A stretch of 64,000 bases of DNA from NCBI RefSeq assembly GCF_014495685.1, contig NZ_JACTVI010000031.1:1-64000 (forward strand), in the 5' to 3' direction. The DNA is from Streptomyces sp. TRM68367 (GTDB lineage: Bacteria; Actinomycetota; Actinomycetes; Streptomycetales; Streptomycetaceae). The position numbers were made by a program, and so were the translations under genes. The notes under the pieces are model-generated. The model was not told the origin of the DNA and did no database searches. It saw only the letters and a program-made list of their open reading frames with translations. Of this stretch, positions 51,043-59,655 are shown one piece after another; the first letter of the stretch is position 1, and every line of letters begins with the position of its first letter.

Positions 51043-52009
51043 CGTAGAACACCCAATACTTCGACATCAGGAAGTTCAGCGCCGTCAGGCACGCGATGAT
51101 GATCACCAGGAACCAGGCCATCGCCGAGGCGTAGCCCATCTCGAACGAGTTGAAGCCCTTGGTGTACACGTACATCGTGTAGAAGAGCGTCGAGTCCGAG
51201 GGGCTTCCGTTTCCGCCGCTGACCACGAACGCCTGGGTGAAGGACTGGAAGGCGCCGATCAGTTGCAGAATCAGGTTGAAGAAGATGACGGGGGTCAGCA
51301 GCGGCACCGTGATGTGGAAGAACTGCCGCACCTTGCCCGCTCCGTCGATGCCGGCCGCCTCGTAGTAGCTGACTGGAATCTGCCGCAGGCCCGCCAGAAA
51401 GATCACCATGGGCGAGCCGAAAGTCCAGACGTTCAGGACGATGAGCGTCCCCAGCGCGGTGGACGGGTCGCCGATCCAGCTGCGCCCGTCGACGCCGAAC
51501 AGGCCGAGGAAGTGATTGAAGAGGCCGTCGTCCCCGAAGACCTTCCGCCACAGAATGGCGATGGCCACGCTGCTGCCGAGCAGCGAGGGAAGGTAGTACA
51601 CCGAGCGGTAGATGGCGAGGCCCCGCACGCCCCGGTCCAGCACCAGCGCCAGCAGCAGCGCGAAGGCCAGTTGCAGGGGCACCGAGACAAAGACGTAGAT
51701 CGTGGTGTTCTGCAGCGCCTTCAGGAACCGCGGATCGTCCGTGAACATCCTGGTGTAGTTGTCCAGGCCGACCCAGTCCGAGCCCCCGATGAGGCTGTAG
51801 TCGGTGAACGACAGATACAGAGAGGCCAGCAGCGGCCCCGCGGTGATGAACAGCAGTCCGCCGAACCACGGCGCCAGGAACAGGTAAGCGGTGAGCGCCT
51901 CTTTGCGCCGTCGCCGCTTGCGCGCCCGGTCGGCCTCCCGCGCACTCGCGGAGCGCCGGCTGTCGGGCCGTGCTCTCTCCGGGCGCGAACGCACCTGAGT
52001 GCCGGTCAT
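51032..52009 (-). CDS. MalF-type sugar ABC transporter permease
   Basis: A 325-residue protein with a basic N-terminus (ARKRRRRKEALTAYLFLAPW) and six helices. The EAA loop is in YYEAAGIDGAGKVRQFFHIT. AGGAGG stands before ATG 52009. First gene of the importer operon, with the GntR-type palindrome about 80-100 bases upstream. Confidence 0.93.
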   Translation of the reverse strand: MTGTQVRSRPERARPDSRRSASAREADRARKRRRRKEALTAYLFLAPWFGGLLFITAGPLLASLYLSFTDYSLIGGSDWVGLDNYTRMFTDDPRFLKALQNTTIYVFVSVPLQLAFALLLALVLDRGVRGLAIYRSVYYLPSLLGSSVAIAILWRKVFGDDGLFNHFLGLFGVDGRSWIGDPSTALGTLIVLNVWTFGSPMVIFLAGLRQIPVSYYEAAGIDGAGKVRQFFHITVPLLTPVIFFNLILQLIGAFQSFTQAFVVSGGNGSPSDSTLFYTMYVYTKGFNSFEMGYASAMAWFLVIIIACLTALNFLMSKYWVFYGDN

Positions 52010-52090
52010 GCAAAGCCTCCTGACATCGTGCGAACGGCCCGCCCGGACCGCCGTGGAGTGCTGCCCGCGGATGGGTCGGATGGCTCAACG

Positions 52091-52110
52091 GCATGTCATA
52101 TATGACGTAT
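52091..52110 (-). promoter_or_regulatory. Candidate GntR operator of the importer operon
   Basis: A perfect 12-bp palindrome, GTCATATATGAC (52095-52106), lies in a 20-base block matching 47324-47343 at 16 positions. It is 80-100 bases upstream of the first permease gene. Confidence 0.65.
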
Positions 52111-52389
52111 GAAGTACGTCGTATGGCGTGGGAACGTAGAGCCGTCCGGGGGAGCCGTCAACACTGCGCGCACGATTCATGGCGGTCTCTCGTACATGGC
52201 ATGCCACATACGTGATCTGATCGGGCCGCGGAGCAGAGGCGCTGAGCGAGGCACGAGGACGTGGACGCGGTCGAGATTGCTCCCGGAAGGCCTGGCGGCT
52301 GAAAGAGCTCAGCCATCTTTGTGTGGCCCTCAACGGGGCCTCCGTCGCCGGCCACGTCGTTCGTGCCCTGTGAAGCCGACGGCCATATC
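52111..52389. other. Spacer upstream of the importer operon
   Basis: No gene is visible. Further ACGTA/CGTAT-rich stretches (52107-52125) and a perfect palindrome TGGCATGCCA (52197-52206) occur here, so extra regulator sites are possible. The rest is featureless and leads into a transposase relic. Confidence 0.4.
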
Positions 52390-52600
52390 GAGGTCCCGGG
52401 CAGTTTCCTGATCCTGTGCCGCTGGAGCGCAAGCCGTGGCCCGAGGTGGTCGATGATGCGGTCTGCTGCGGACTTGGAGATACCGAAGAGCGGGGCGAGT
52501 TGGCGCATCGTCAAGTTCGTGCGCCAGTAGGCCACGCCAAGCAGCCAGGGCCGAGCCCGGTGAACGGCAATATCCAGGACGACTCCGACGCCGTGATCAC
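52390..52600 (-). pseudogene. IS5-family transposase relic
   Basis: One frame has VITASESSWILPFTGLGP, the usual N-terminus of Streptomyces IS5-type transposases. Another has AYWRTNLTMRQLAPLFGISK, then SAADRIIDHLGPRLALQRHR, the helix-turn-helix part. About 50 residues between them are deleted and the frame has shifted. The catalytic DDE region is missing and no inverted terminal repeats were seen. It marks a past insertion between two sugar-uptake modules. Confidence 0.8.
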
Positions 52601-52625
52601 ACCAGCCGCGTCACCTTGGGGGTAC

Positions 52626-53744
52626 CTACGTGGCCGGTCCGTTCGCCGAACGGCCGGCCGCCTGCGCGCGAGGCGTGCTCTCCCGGACGTGCACGGTCGT
52701 CGGGATGCGCACCGGGCGGGCCTCGTCGTCGGACAGCGCGAGCCGCACCGCTTCGATCCCGGCTTCTCTGAGTGGCACTGCGACGGTGGTCAGCGCGGGT
52801 ACGACGTCGATCGCGGAGCTGATGTCGTCGAAACCGGCCACCGCGACGTCACGGCCGGGCTCCAGGCCCGAGTCGCGCAGCGCGGTCATCACGCCGATCG
52901 CCATCGTGTCGCTGACCGCGAAGACCAACTCGATGTCGCCCAAGCCGCGTTCAACCAGCTCGCGAGCCGCGTCGTAGCCTCCGCTGCGGGTGAACTGGGT
53001 GCGTATGAGTACTTGGTCGTCGGCCTCGATCCCGGATGCGCGCAGGCCGGTGGTGAACCCCCTGCACCGGTCGAGCGAGGTCTTGATGCGGTCGGGGCCA
53101 CAGATGATCGAGTACCGCCGGTAGCCGGCCTCCGCCAGGGTCCGGGCCAGCGTTTCGGCTCCGTGCGCGTTGTCGATGGTGACGGTGGGGAACGGCAGTC
53201 CTGGCTGGCTGATCAGCACCACGCGGCCGCCGGTGGCCCGGTACTGCGCGAGTTCGTCGATGAGCTCCTGCTCGGTCTCGCTGTCGTCGATCCGGCTGCC
53301 GGCGACGACGATGATCTGCGGGCGGTGACCCCGCAGTCCTCTGACGAGCTCCAACTCGCGATGGGGGGAACGGTCGGCGACGGTCATGGTGACGACGAGC
53401 CCGTTCGCCTCCGCGGCGTCGGTGACCCCGGCGGCGATGGCGGAATAGTAGGGGTCGGCCACGTCGCTGACCACCAGCGCCACAGTCCGGGTCGATCCCT
53501 TGGCGGTGGCCTGCGCCGAGGCGTTGGGTACATAGCCGAGCCTGGCCGCGGCGGCGAGCACGCGCTCGCGGTTTTCCGACCGGACGCCGCGACTGCCGCC
53601 GTGGAGGGCTCGCGACGCCGTGGCGAGGGAGACCCGCGCTTCCGTGGCGACGTCCTGCAGGGTCACCGAGGCGGCTTCCGGGCCGGCGGCATAGTGGCGG
53701 CGTGGCGTTGTGCCGGACTCGGACCTGCTGTTCAGCGCGGGCAT
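52626..53744 (-). CDS. LacI-family transcriptional regulator (first)
   Basis: A 372-residue protein. After 25 variable residues, the LacI helix-turn-helix is VTLQDVATEARVSLATASRA, with a hinge NASAQATAKGSTRTVALVVS and the sugar-binding core (VSDVADPYYSAIAAGVTDAA, GYRRYSIICGPDRI, VAGFDDISSAIDVVPALTTV). The start at 53744 lacks a good ribosome-binding site; a GTG nearer the helix-turn-helix is possible. Its promoter carries a site nearly identical to that before the importer at 55 kb, so it may regulate both. Confidence 0.9.
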   Translation of the reverse strand: MPALNSRSESGTTPRRHYAAGPEAASVTLQDVATEARVSLATASRALHGGSRGVRSENRERVLAAAARLGYVPNASAQATAKGSTRTVALVVSDVADPYYSAIAAGVTDAAEANGLVVTMTVADRSPHRELELVRGLRGHRPQIIVVAGSRIDDSETEQELIDELAQYRATGGRVVLISQPGLPFPTVTIDNAHGAETLARTLAEAGYRRYSIICGPDRIKTSLDRCRGFTTGLRASGIEADDQVLIRTQFTRSGGYDAARELVERGLGDIELVFAVSDTMAIGVMTALRDSGLEPGRDVAVAGFDDISSAIDVVPALTTVAVPLREAGIEAVRLALSDDEARPVRIPTTVHVRESTPRAQAAGRSANGPAT

Positions 53745-53783
53745 CGTGCGCGTTTCACCGCCAGTAACTCTCGACTCAAGGGT

Positions 53784-53826
53784 GGCAATCGCTTTCCAAT
53801 GTGGCCGCAGGGTGCCGCGCGGTCAA
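53784..53826 (-). promoter_or_regulatory. LacI-type operator and promoter of the first lacI gene
   Basis: On the minus strand, TTGACC (53826-53821) is followed after 18 bases by a weak -10 (ACATTG) running into GGAAAGCGATTGCC (53797-53784). The 14-bp site differs at one base from 55148-55161 and has the same distance from its -35 box. Confidence 0.65.
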
Positions 53827-54872
53827 GGGTGCGGCGCTCGCGGGCCCCTCGGCATGGTGCTGTCACGGACGACCAGGTGGCCCTGGACCATCAGGGTCGT
53901 CGGTTCGTGGCGGTCGGCCAACGCCATCCGGATGGAGGTCGCCCCCATGTCGGTCAGCGGCAGCGCGACCGTGGTCAACTGAGGCGTCACGTCGACCGCG
54001 AGCTGGATGTCGTCGATTCCCGTCACCGACACGTCGTGGGGCACCCTGACCCCGGCGGCGCGGAATGCCGACATCGCGCCGATGGCGACCGCGTCGTTCA
54101 CGGCGAGGACGGCGTCGGTCGCCGCCATCCCCTGGTCGGCCAGTGCGCGGGCCGTCTCGAAGCCGCCTTGGCGGTCGCCCGTGCAGTTCACCGTGCGGAT
54201 GGCCGCGGCGGGCACCCCTGCGCTGGTCAGCCCGTCGATGAAGCCGCAGACGCGCGCCGAGAGGTTCGCCGTGCCCTGTTCGGACCCGAGGATCACCACG
54301 TTGCGGTGACCGGACTGCGCGAGGTAGTTGCCGACGCAGTACCCGGCGCCGTGATTGTCCAGGTCGATCGAGTCGAACGCCTCCTCCGCGGCGCCGACGA
54401 TGACGACTCGGCCCCCCTCGTGCTCGTATGCCTGCAGTTCCCTGAGCAGTCGCTCTTCGAGTCGGTTTTCCTGCAGTCGTCCGGAAGTGAGAACCAGCGC
54501 CTTCGGACGCAGGCCGCGCAGCAGTCGGACGGTCTGCAACTGCCTGTCCGGGGTCGCGCGGGTCGAGGACACGGTGACGAACGCGCCCGACTTCCGGGCC
54601 TGCCTCTCCATCGCCGCGACCACCATGCCCATGGAAGGTGTGGTCAGGTCGTCCGCGATGAGCGCGACCGCCTCGCTGGTCCGTCGCATCGCCCGTGCGG
54701 ACGCGTTCAGCGTGTAGCGCAGGTCTGCGGCGGCCGTGCGCACGCGCTCGGCGGTCGCGTGCGAGACCGAGTGGGTACTGCCTCCCAGGACGCGGGATGC
54801 GGTCGTGATCGAGACGCCTGCCGCAGCCGCGACGTCACGCAACGTGACAGGGGATCTGGCTACTTCGGGCAT
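53823..54872 (-). CDS. LacI-family transcriptional regulator (second)
   Basis: A 349-residue protein: helix-turn-helix VTLRDVAAAAGVSITTASRV, hinge RYTLNASARAMRRTSEAVAL, and periplasmic-binding core ending in VTGIDDIQLAVDVTPQLTTV. ATG 54872 is preceded by GGAGGAGG. It is divergent from the importer at 55211. It shares general layout but not close sequence with the first LacI gene downstream of it (gap 78 bases). Either could bind the GGAAAGCGATT sites. Confidence 0.92.
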   Translation of the reverse strand: MPEVARSPVTLRDVAAAAGVSITTASRVLGGSTHSVSHATAERVRTAAADLRYTLNASARAMRRTSEAVALIADDLTTPSMGMVVAAMERQARKSGAFVTVSSTRATPDRQLQTVRLLRGLRPKALVLTSGRLQENRLEERLLRELQAYEHEGGRVVIVGAAEEAFDSIDLDNHGAGYCVGNYLAQSGHRNVVILGSEQGTANLSARVCGFIDGLTSAGVPAAAIRTVNCTGDRQGGFETARALADQGMAATDAVLAVNDAVAIGAMSAFRAAGVRVPHDVSVTGIDDIQLAVDVTPQLTTVALPLTDMGATSIRMALADRHEPTTLMVQGHLVVRDSTMPRGPRAPHP

Positions 54873-55115
54873 CGGGTGCCTCCTCCAGTATCGGACGACC
54901 GACAGGCGCAACTGCACGCAACGGGACGATACGTGATCGAGAACGCCGGTGGGCGTCGCGCCGATGATCCTCCCTCCTGTGGCGACAAGGCGGCGGTGAA
55001 GGCGTTTTGCCAGCTCACGGGTGGTAGAGCTCGTTGGGTGATCCGCTCCGGTGGTTTCGCGGCCGGCCGGACGGGCGCGTTCTGATCGTCTGGCGGGACA
55101 GTATCGACGTGTGCA
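54873..55115. other. Spacer between the second lacI and the importer promoter
   Basis: About 240 bases without gene signals. The stretch next to 54873 must carry the lacI ribosome-binding site and promoter. The remainder shows no repeat or open frame of note. Confidence 0.4.
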
Positions 55116-55161
55116 TTGACACACATTCGGAGCCGGCCCTACGGTCCGGAAAGCGATTTCC
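55116..55161 (+). promoter_or_regulatory. Promoter and LacI-type operator of the second importer
   Basis: TTGACA (55116-55121), 18-base spacer, TACGGT (55140-55145), then the palindromic GGAAAGCGATTTCC (55148-55161). The predicted start site (about 55152) lies inside the operator, a classical repression geometry. ATG 55211 follows with GAGGAAGG. Confidence 0.8.
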
Positions 55162-55210
55162 TTCGCCGCCGCCGGGCACCGATGCCCGGTGATTGAGGAA
55201 GGCCTCTCCG

Positions 55211-56407
55211 ATGAAGATCAGATCAGCCGTGCGTGTCGCTGGTTTGCTGGCCGCAGCACTGGTGGCTTCGGCCTGTTCGGCCCCTGACACCCAGTCTCTG
55301 CCCGAAGCGCCGGCTCAGGCTCCCGCACTGCCCGATTCCCCGGTCAAGCTGAACATCCTGGATGTGTCGGGCGACCTGGCCCACATGAAGCAGGTGATCG
55401 AGAACTACAAGGCGGCGCATCCCAAGCTCGTCTCCGGCATCACCTACGAGACGGGGTCACCCGCCGACGTGGCCGGCAAGCTCGCTGCCCAGCAGGCCGC
55501 CGGCCGTGTCTCGATCGACGTGGTGCTGACGGGTATCGAGGGCTTGTCCAACATGCGTGCGCAGAAGGCGCTGCTGCAACTCATGCCGGCCTACAAGTCG
55601 GCCCTGCCCGAGTTGTCGTCGCAGCTCACCGAGGCGGGTTCGGTGATGCAGAAGGCAGGTGACGGCTTCGGCATCACCGACTCCGCCGACCCCAACGGCC
55701 CGCTGCTCACCTACTCCAAGTCCCGCGTCGGCACCCCGCCCACCACGCCGGAAGCGTTGCTGGCATGGGCCAAGAAGCACCCCGGCCGGTTCAGCTACGC
55801 CAACCCGACCGGCGGTTCCGGCCCGGCCAACCAGTTCATCGACGCGCTGCCGCACATGCTCGGCGACACCAACCCGGACGATCCCAAAACCTGGGACAAG
55901 ACCTGGGCGTACCTGGCCGAGCTCAACAAGTACACCGGGACCTACTACGCCAAGACCTCCGAGTCCTTCGACGCGGTGACCAAGGGCGCCATCGACATGA
56001 CGGTCACCTCCGGCGGCTGGGACCAGCAGCGGCACGCCAACGGCAGCTTGGGCAAGGACATCCAGGTCGCTGCCTTCGACGATCCCCAGCTCGTCATCGA
56101 GGGCCGGTACGTCACGGTGCCGCGCGGGGTCGAGCCGGAGAAGCTGGCCGTGGTCCTCGACCTGGCCAAGTGGATGCTCAAGGCGGACCAGCAGGCACTC
56201 ACCTACGCCCTGCACGGCAGCGGCTTCCCGGTCAAGGGCGTCACGCCCAGCCTGGCGCCGCCGGACATCGCGGCGGTGTTCAAGAAGTACGGCAGGCCCG
56301 AGCTGGTCGAGAAGCTGCAGCAGGGAACGCCCATCGCCCCGATGGCGGGTGCGAACGTGCAGGCCAAGTTCTCGGAGTGGAACGAGAAGATCGGATCGAA
56401 GAAGTGA
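55211..56407 (+). CDS. ABC transporter substrate-binding lipoprotein (YnjB/PotD-like)
   Basis: A 398-residue protein with signal peptide and lipobox ASAC (Cys near 22). The binding-protein fold follows, with KLNILDVSGDLAHMKQVIEN, DVVLTGIEGLSNMRAQKALL, WAKKHPGRFSYANPTGGSGP and MTVTSGGWDQQRHANG. Relatives include YnjB, and Fe3+, thiamine or polyamine-binding proteins; a sugar-linked ligand is suggested only by the two LacI regulators. Start at 55211 has GAGGAAGG before it. First gene of a four-gene operon. Confidence 0.88.
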   Translation: MKIRSAVRVAGLLAAALVASACSAPDTQSLPEAPAQAPALPDSPVKLNILDVSGDLAHMKQVIENYKAAHPKLVSGITYETGSPADVAGKLAAQQAAGRVSIDVVLTGIEGLSNMRAQKALLQLMPAYKSALPELSSQLTEAGSVMQKAGDGFGITDSADPNGPLLTYSKSRVGTPPTTPEALLAWAKKHPGRFSYANPTGGSGPANQFIDALPHMLGDTNPDDPKTWDKTWAYLAELNKYTGTYYAKTSESFDAVTKGAIDMTVTSGGWDQQRHANGSLGKDIQVAAFDDPQLVIEGRYVTVPRGVEPEKLAVVLDLAKWMLKADQQALTYALHGSGFPVKGVTPSLAPPDIAAVFKKYGRPELVEKLQQGTPIAPMAGANVQAKFSEWNEKIGSKK

Positions 56408-57513
56408 GTCGCGCGGCGACCTTCGGCGAGCTGCGGATCGACGGGCTGGGCCGCCGGTTCCCCAATGGGTTCACCGCTCTGGACGGGCTCGACCTCACCG
56501 TGCAGGGGGGCGAGTTCATGGCCCTCCTCGGCCCGTCGGGCTGCGGCAAGTCCACCGCGCTGAACCTGCTGGCGGGGCTGTTGGAACCGACCAGCGGGTC
56601 GATCTGGATCGACGAGCAACGGGTGGACACACTGCCGTCGGAGAAGCGGAACTTCGGCATGGTCTTCCAGAACTACGCGCTGTTCCCGCACCTGACCGTC
56701 GCCGAGAACGTCGCGTTCGGACTCCGGATGCGCAAGGTGGGCAAGGCCGAGCGGACCGCGCGGGTCCGCAGGGCGCTCGACCTCGTGCAACTGGGTGAGC
56801 AGGCGGACAAACCTCCCGGTCAGCTCTCCGGTGGTCAGCAGCAGCGGGTCGCCATCGCCCGCGCGATCGTGGTCGAGCCCCGGCTCGTGCTCATGGACGA
56901 GCCGCTGTCCAACCTGGACGCCAAGTTGCGGCTGGACATGCGCACGGAGATCCGGCTGCTGCACCAGGAACTCGGCCTCACCACCGTGTACGTCACCCAC
57001 GACCAGGCCGAGGCGCTGTCCCTGGCCGACCGGCTGGTGGTCATGTGCAGTGGCGTGGTGCAGCAGATCGGCACCCCGGCGGAGGTGTACGACAGGCCGG
57101 CCAACGCGTTCGTCGCCGCGTTCGTCGGCTACCGCAACGCGCTGCCGGCCCGGATGGCCGGGGGAACCGTCGAGATCGCCGGCCTCGGCTGGGCGTTCCC
57201 CAGCGAGCGCGCACAGGGAGCCGACGGCGACGCGGTCGCCATGATCCGCCCGGACGACCTGCTGATCGGCGGTCCGGAAACCAGCAGGCCGATCCCGCTC
57301 ACGGTGCGGGTGTGCGAGTACCAGGGGCGGACGTTCGCGGTCGAAGGACGCACCGCCGACGGCACGGTGGTGCACGCGCACTCGCTGGAGCCGCTCTCGC
57401 CGGGCAGGACCGTCGACGCCAACGTGCAGCCGGAACGGATCCAGGTCTTCCCCTCCGACGCCGGATCCGGCACGCAGGAGCCGGCCCTGGTCGCGAGTGG
57501 GGAACAGTCGTGA
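56404..57513 (+). CDS. ABC transporter ATPase (PotA-like)
   Basis: A 369-residue ATPase. Walker A GPSGCGKST, Q-loop MVFQNYALFPHLTVAENV, signature QLSGGQQQRVAIARA, Walker B LVLMDEPLSNLD, H-loop VYVTHDQAEAL. A C-terminal TOBE-like region spans about 240-350. GTG 56404 overlaps the preceding TGA (GTGA). It powers uptake through the two permeases that follow. Confidence 0.94.
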   Translation: MSRAATFGELRIDGLGRRFPNGFTALDGLDLTVQGGEFMALLGPSGCGKSTALNLLAGLLEPTSGSIWIDEQRVDTLPSEKRNFGMVFQNYALFPHLTVAENVAFGLRMRKVGKAERTARVRRALDLVQLGEQADKPPGQLSGGQQQRVAIARAIVVEPRLVLMDEPLSNLDAKLRLDMRTEIRLLHQELGLTTVYVTHDQAEALSLADRLVVMCSGVVQQIGTPAEVYDRPANAFVAAFVGYRNALPARMAGGTVEIAGLGWAFPSERAQGADGDAVAMIRPDDLLIGGPETSRPIPLTVRVCEYQGRTFAVEGRTADGTVVHAHSLEPLSPGRTVDANVQPERIQVFPSDAGSGTQEPALVASGEQS

Positions 57514-58433
57514 GCGCCGTCGCCGCGACCCCGCGCAGCGGCGGCGGCCGGGACGGTGTGCGGGCCTGGGCCCGTGCGCGGGGGATCACCCCGGTGCTGT
57601 GGCTGGTCGTCCCCGGTGTGCTGTTCATGCTGGTGTTCTTCGTCTACCCGCTGTTCTACGGGGTAGGACTGTCGTTCCAGGGCAAGGACGGTCCGCTGTC
57701 GGCCTACGAGGCGTTCTTCACCAACCGGCTGGTCGACAACCAGGGCAGCCGCGAGTCGGTGCTCATCACGCTGCAACTCGCGCTGCTGGCGTCACTGATC
57801 AACGTCGCGGCGGCGCTGCCCATCGCGTACCGGATGCGGGGTCCGGTGCGGGGCAAGCGGGTCATCACCGCCGTGGTGCTCATCCCGATGACGCTGGGGA
57901 CGGTGTTCGTCGCCTCGGCGATGAACAACTTCCTCGGCCCGGCGGGCTGGTTCAACAAGGCCTTGCTGACCGTCGGGCTGGTCGACGCGCCGCTCGCGCT
58001 GACCGGCAACTTCCTCGGCGTCCTGCTGTCGCTGGTGATCAGCGGCTTCCCGTTCGCGTTCCTGCTGATGCTCGGGTACGCCTCGGGCATCGACCCGAGC
58101 CTGGAGAAGGCCGCCGCCGTGCTCGGCGCGGACGCCCGGGCCAGGTTCCGGCTGATCGCGCTACCGCTCCTGCTACCGGGTCTGACGATCACGTTCTGCC
58201 TGTCGTTCGTGCTCGCGTTCGGGGTGTTCCCCTCGGCGACCCTGGTCGGCAACGACGCAGGTCCCACCAGGGTGTTGTCCAAGATCGCCTACACCGAGTA
58301 CACCAACGCCCAGTACGCCACCGCGTCGGCCACCGCGGTGATCATGGCAGTCATGCAACTGGTGGTGATCGGCCTGGTGTTCGGGCTGCGCGGCAAGCTC
58401 TACCGCGGCTCGACCGCAGGGGGTAAAGGATGA
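57510..58433 (+). CDS. ABC transporter permease (first)
   Basis: A 307-residue protein with six helices and an EAA-type loop (DPSLEKAAAVLGADARARFR). GTG 57510 overlaps the ATPase stop, and the next ATG overlaps its own stop. It resembles PotB/FbpB-type permeases of the YnjC region. Confidence 0.9.
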   Translation: MSAVAATPRSGGGRDGVRAWARARGITPVLWLVVPGVLFMLVFFVYPLFYGVGLSFQGKDGPLSAYEAFFTNRLVDNQGSRESVLITLQLALLASLINVAAALPIAYRMRGPVRGKRVITAVVLIPMTLGTVFVASAMNNFLGPAGWFNKALLTVGLVDAPLALTGNFLGVLLSLVISGFPFAFLLMLGYASGIDPSLEKAAAVLGADARARFRLIALPLLLPGLTITFCLSFVLAFGVFPSATLVGNDAGPTRVLSKIAYTEYTNAQYATASATAVIMAVMQLVVIGLVFGLRGKLYRGSTAGGKG

Positions 58434-59266
58434 CCGCCGAGATCACCGCACGCCGCCGTTACACCGTCACCGGCGCGGCCACCTGGACAGGTCTGTGGAC
58501 GTTCATCGGCGGTCTGCTGGTCGCCGTGCTGGTGGTCGTCCTGGCGTCGTTCACCCAGCAACTCAGCGGTGGGTGGCTGCCGGGAGACGTCACCACCAAG
58601 TGGTACTCCGGCGCCTGGTCCTACTTCGACCTCCCGAGTCTGCTGACCACGACGCTGGTCGTCGCGGCCGCGGTGGTGGCGTTGTCGCTCCTGGTGGCGA
58701 TCCCGACGGCATTCGCCCTGTCCCGGCTGGACTTCCCGGGCAAGCGCCTGGTGCTGATGCTGTTCCTGGTGCCGCAGGTCATCCCGACCATGAGCTACGC
58801 GGTGCCGCTGGCCACCTTGGTGTACCAGTTGCGGCTCAACGACACCATCGCCGGGCTCGTGCTGGTGAACCTGGTGCCGGCGCTTCCCTTCGCCGTCCTG
58901 GTCCTCATCCCGTTCGTGGATCAGATCGACCCGCGCGTCGAGGACGCCGCCCGTGTGTTCGGCGCGGGATTCCGCCAGGTGTTCCTGCGTGTGCTGGCCC
59001 CGCTGATGGTTCCCGGCCTGCTGGCCGCCGGTGTGCTGGTCCTGGTCCGCGTGGTCGGCCAGTTCGAGCTGACGTTCCTGGTCGCCGGACCCAACAGCCA
59101 GACCATCGTCGTGGCCCTGTTCGGGGCGGCGCTGCAGGCAGGCCAGCTGCCCTCGCAGCAGATCGACGCGATGGCCGTCGTGTACATGCTCACCACGCTC
59201 GTCCTGCTCATGATCGCGCTGCGGTTCGTCGACCCGACGTCCGTCGCCGCACGCAACCGCCGTTGA
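58430..59266 (+). CDS. ABC transporter permease (second)
   Basis: A 278-residue protein with six helices and the EAA loop DPRVEDAARVFGAGFRQVFL. ATGA overlap with the first permease. The operon then continues with a truncated Gfo/Idh gene 12 bases later. Confidence 0.92.
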   Translation: MTAEITARRRYTVTGAATWTGLWTFIGGLLVAVLVVVLASFTQQLSGGWLPGDVTTKWYSGAWSYFDLPSLLTTTLVVAAAVVALSLLVAIPTAFALSRLDFPGKRLVLMLFLVPQVIPTMSYAVPLATLVYQLRLNDTIAGLVLVNLVPALPFAVLVLIPFVDQIDPRVEDAARVFGAGFRQVFLRVLAPLMVPGLLAAGVLVLVRVVGQFELTFLVAGPNSQTIVVALFGAALQAGQLPSQQIDAMAVVYMLTTLVLLMIALRFVDPTSVAARNRR

Positions 59267-59278
59267 GGAAGGAGCTCC

Positions 59279-59655
59279 GTGACGAACAAACCCGTGCGGG
59301 TCGCCCTCGTGGGCGCCGGCAGCATAGCGGGGGGCGCGCACCTGCCCGCCCTGGCCGCCCAGGGTGACCGCGTACAGGTCGTCGCCGCCTGCGACGTCGA
59401 CCCCGACCATGTCAAGTCGTTCTGCGACACCCATGACGTCCCCGGCTCCTACACCGACCTGGGGGAGATGCTCGAGCACGCCCGGCCGGACCTGGTGCAC
59501 CTGTGCACGCCGCCGAGCCTGCACACCGAACAGGCCCGGCAGAACGCGTCCTGCCCGACGGGGACACCCTGCGACGCCGCTGCCGGATCGTCGTCGCCGA
59601 CGGCCGGTGGGACCGCGCCGCCATCACCGGATACCTCAAGGAGCACCCGTGGTGA
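59279..59655 (+). pseudogene. Gfo/Idh/MocA oxidoreductase N-terminus fused by deletion to an unknown C-terminus
   Basis: From GTG 59279, with strong GAGGAAGGAG upstream, the protein reads VALVGAGSIAGGAHLPALAA, VAACDVDPDHVKSF and LVHLCTPPSLHTEQA. At about 59540 the similarity stops before the EKP motif. Another frame then gives LPDGDTLRRRCRIVVADGRW and AAITGYLKEHPW, ending in TGA 59653-59655, which overlaps a GTG start. This is best read as the end of a different gene of unknown family. Several hundred bases are missing between the two. Confidence 0.75.
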
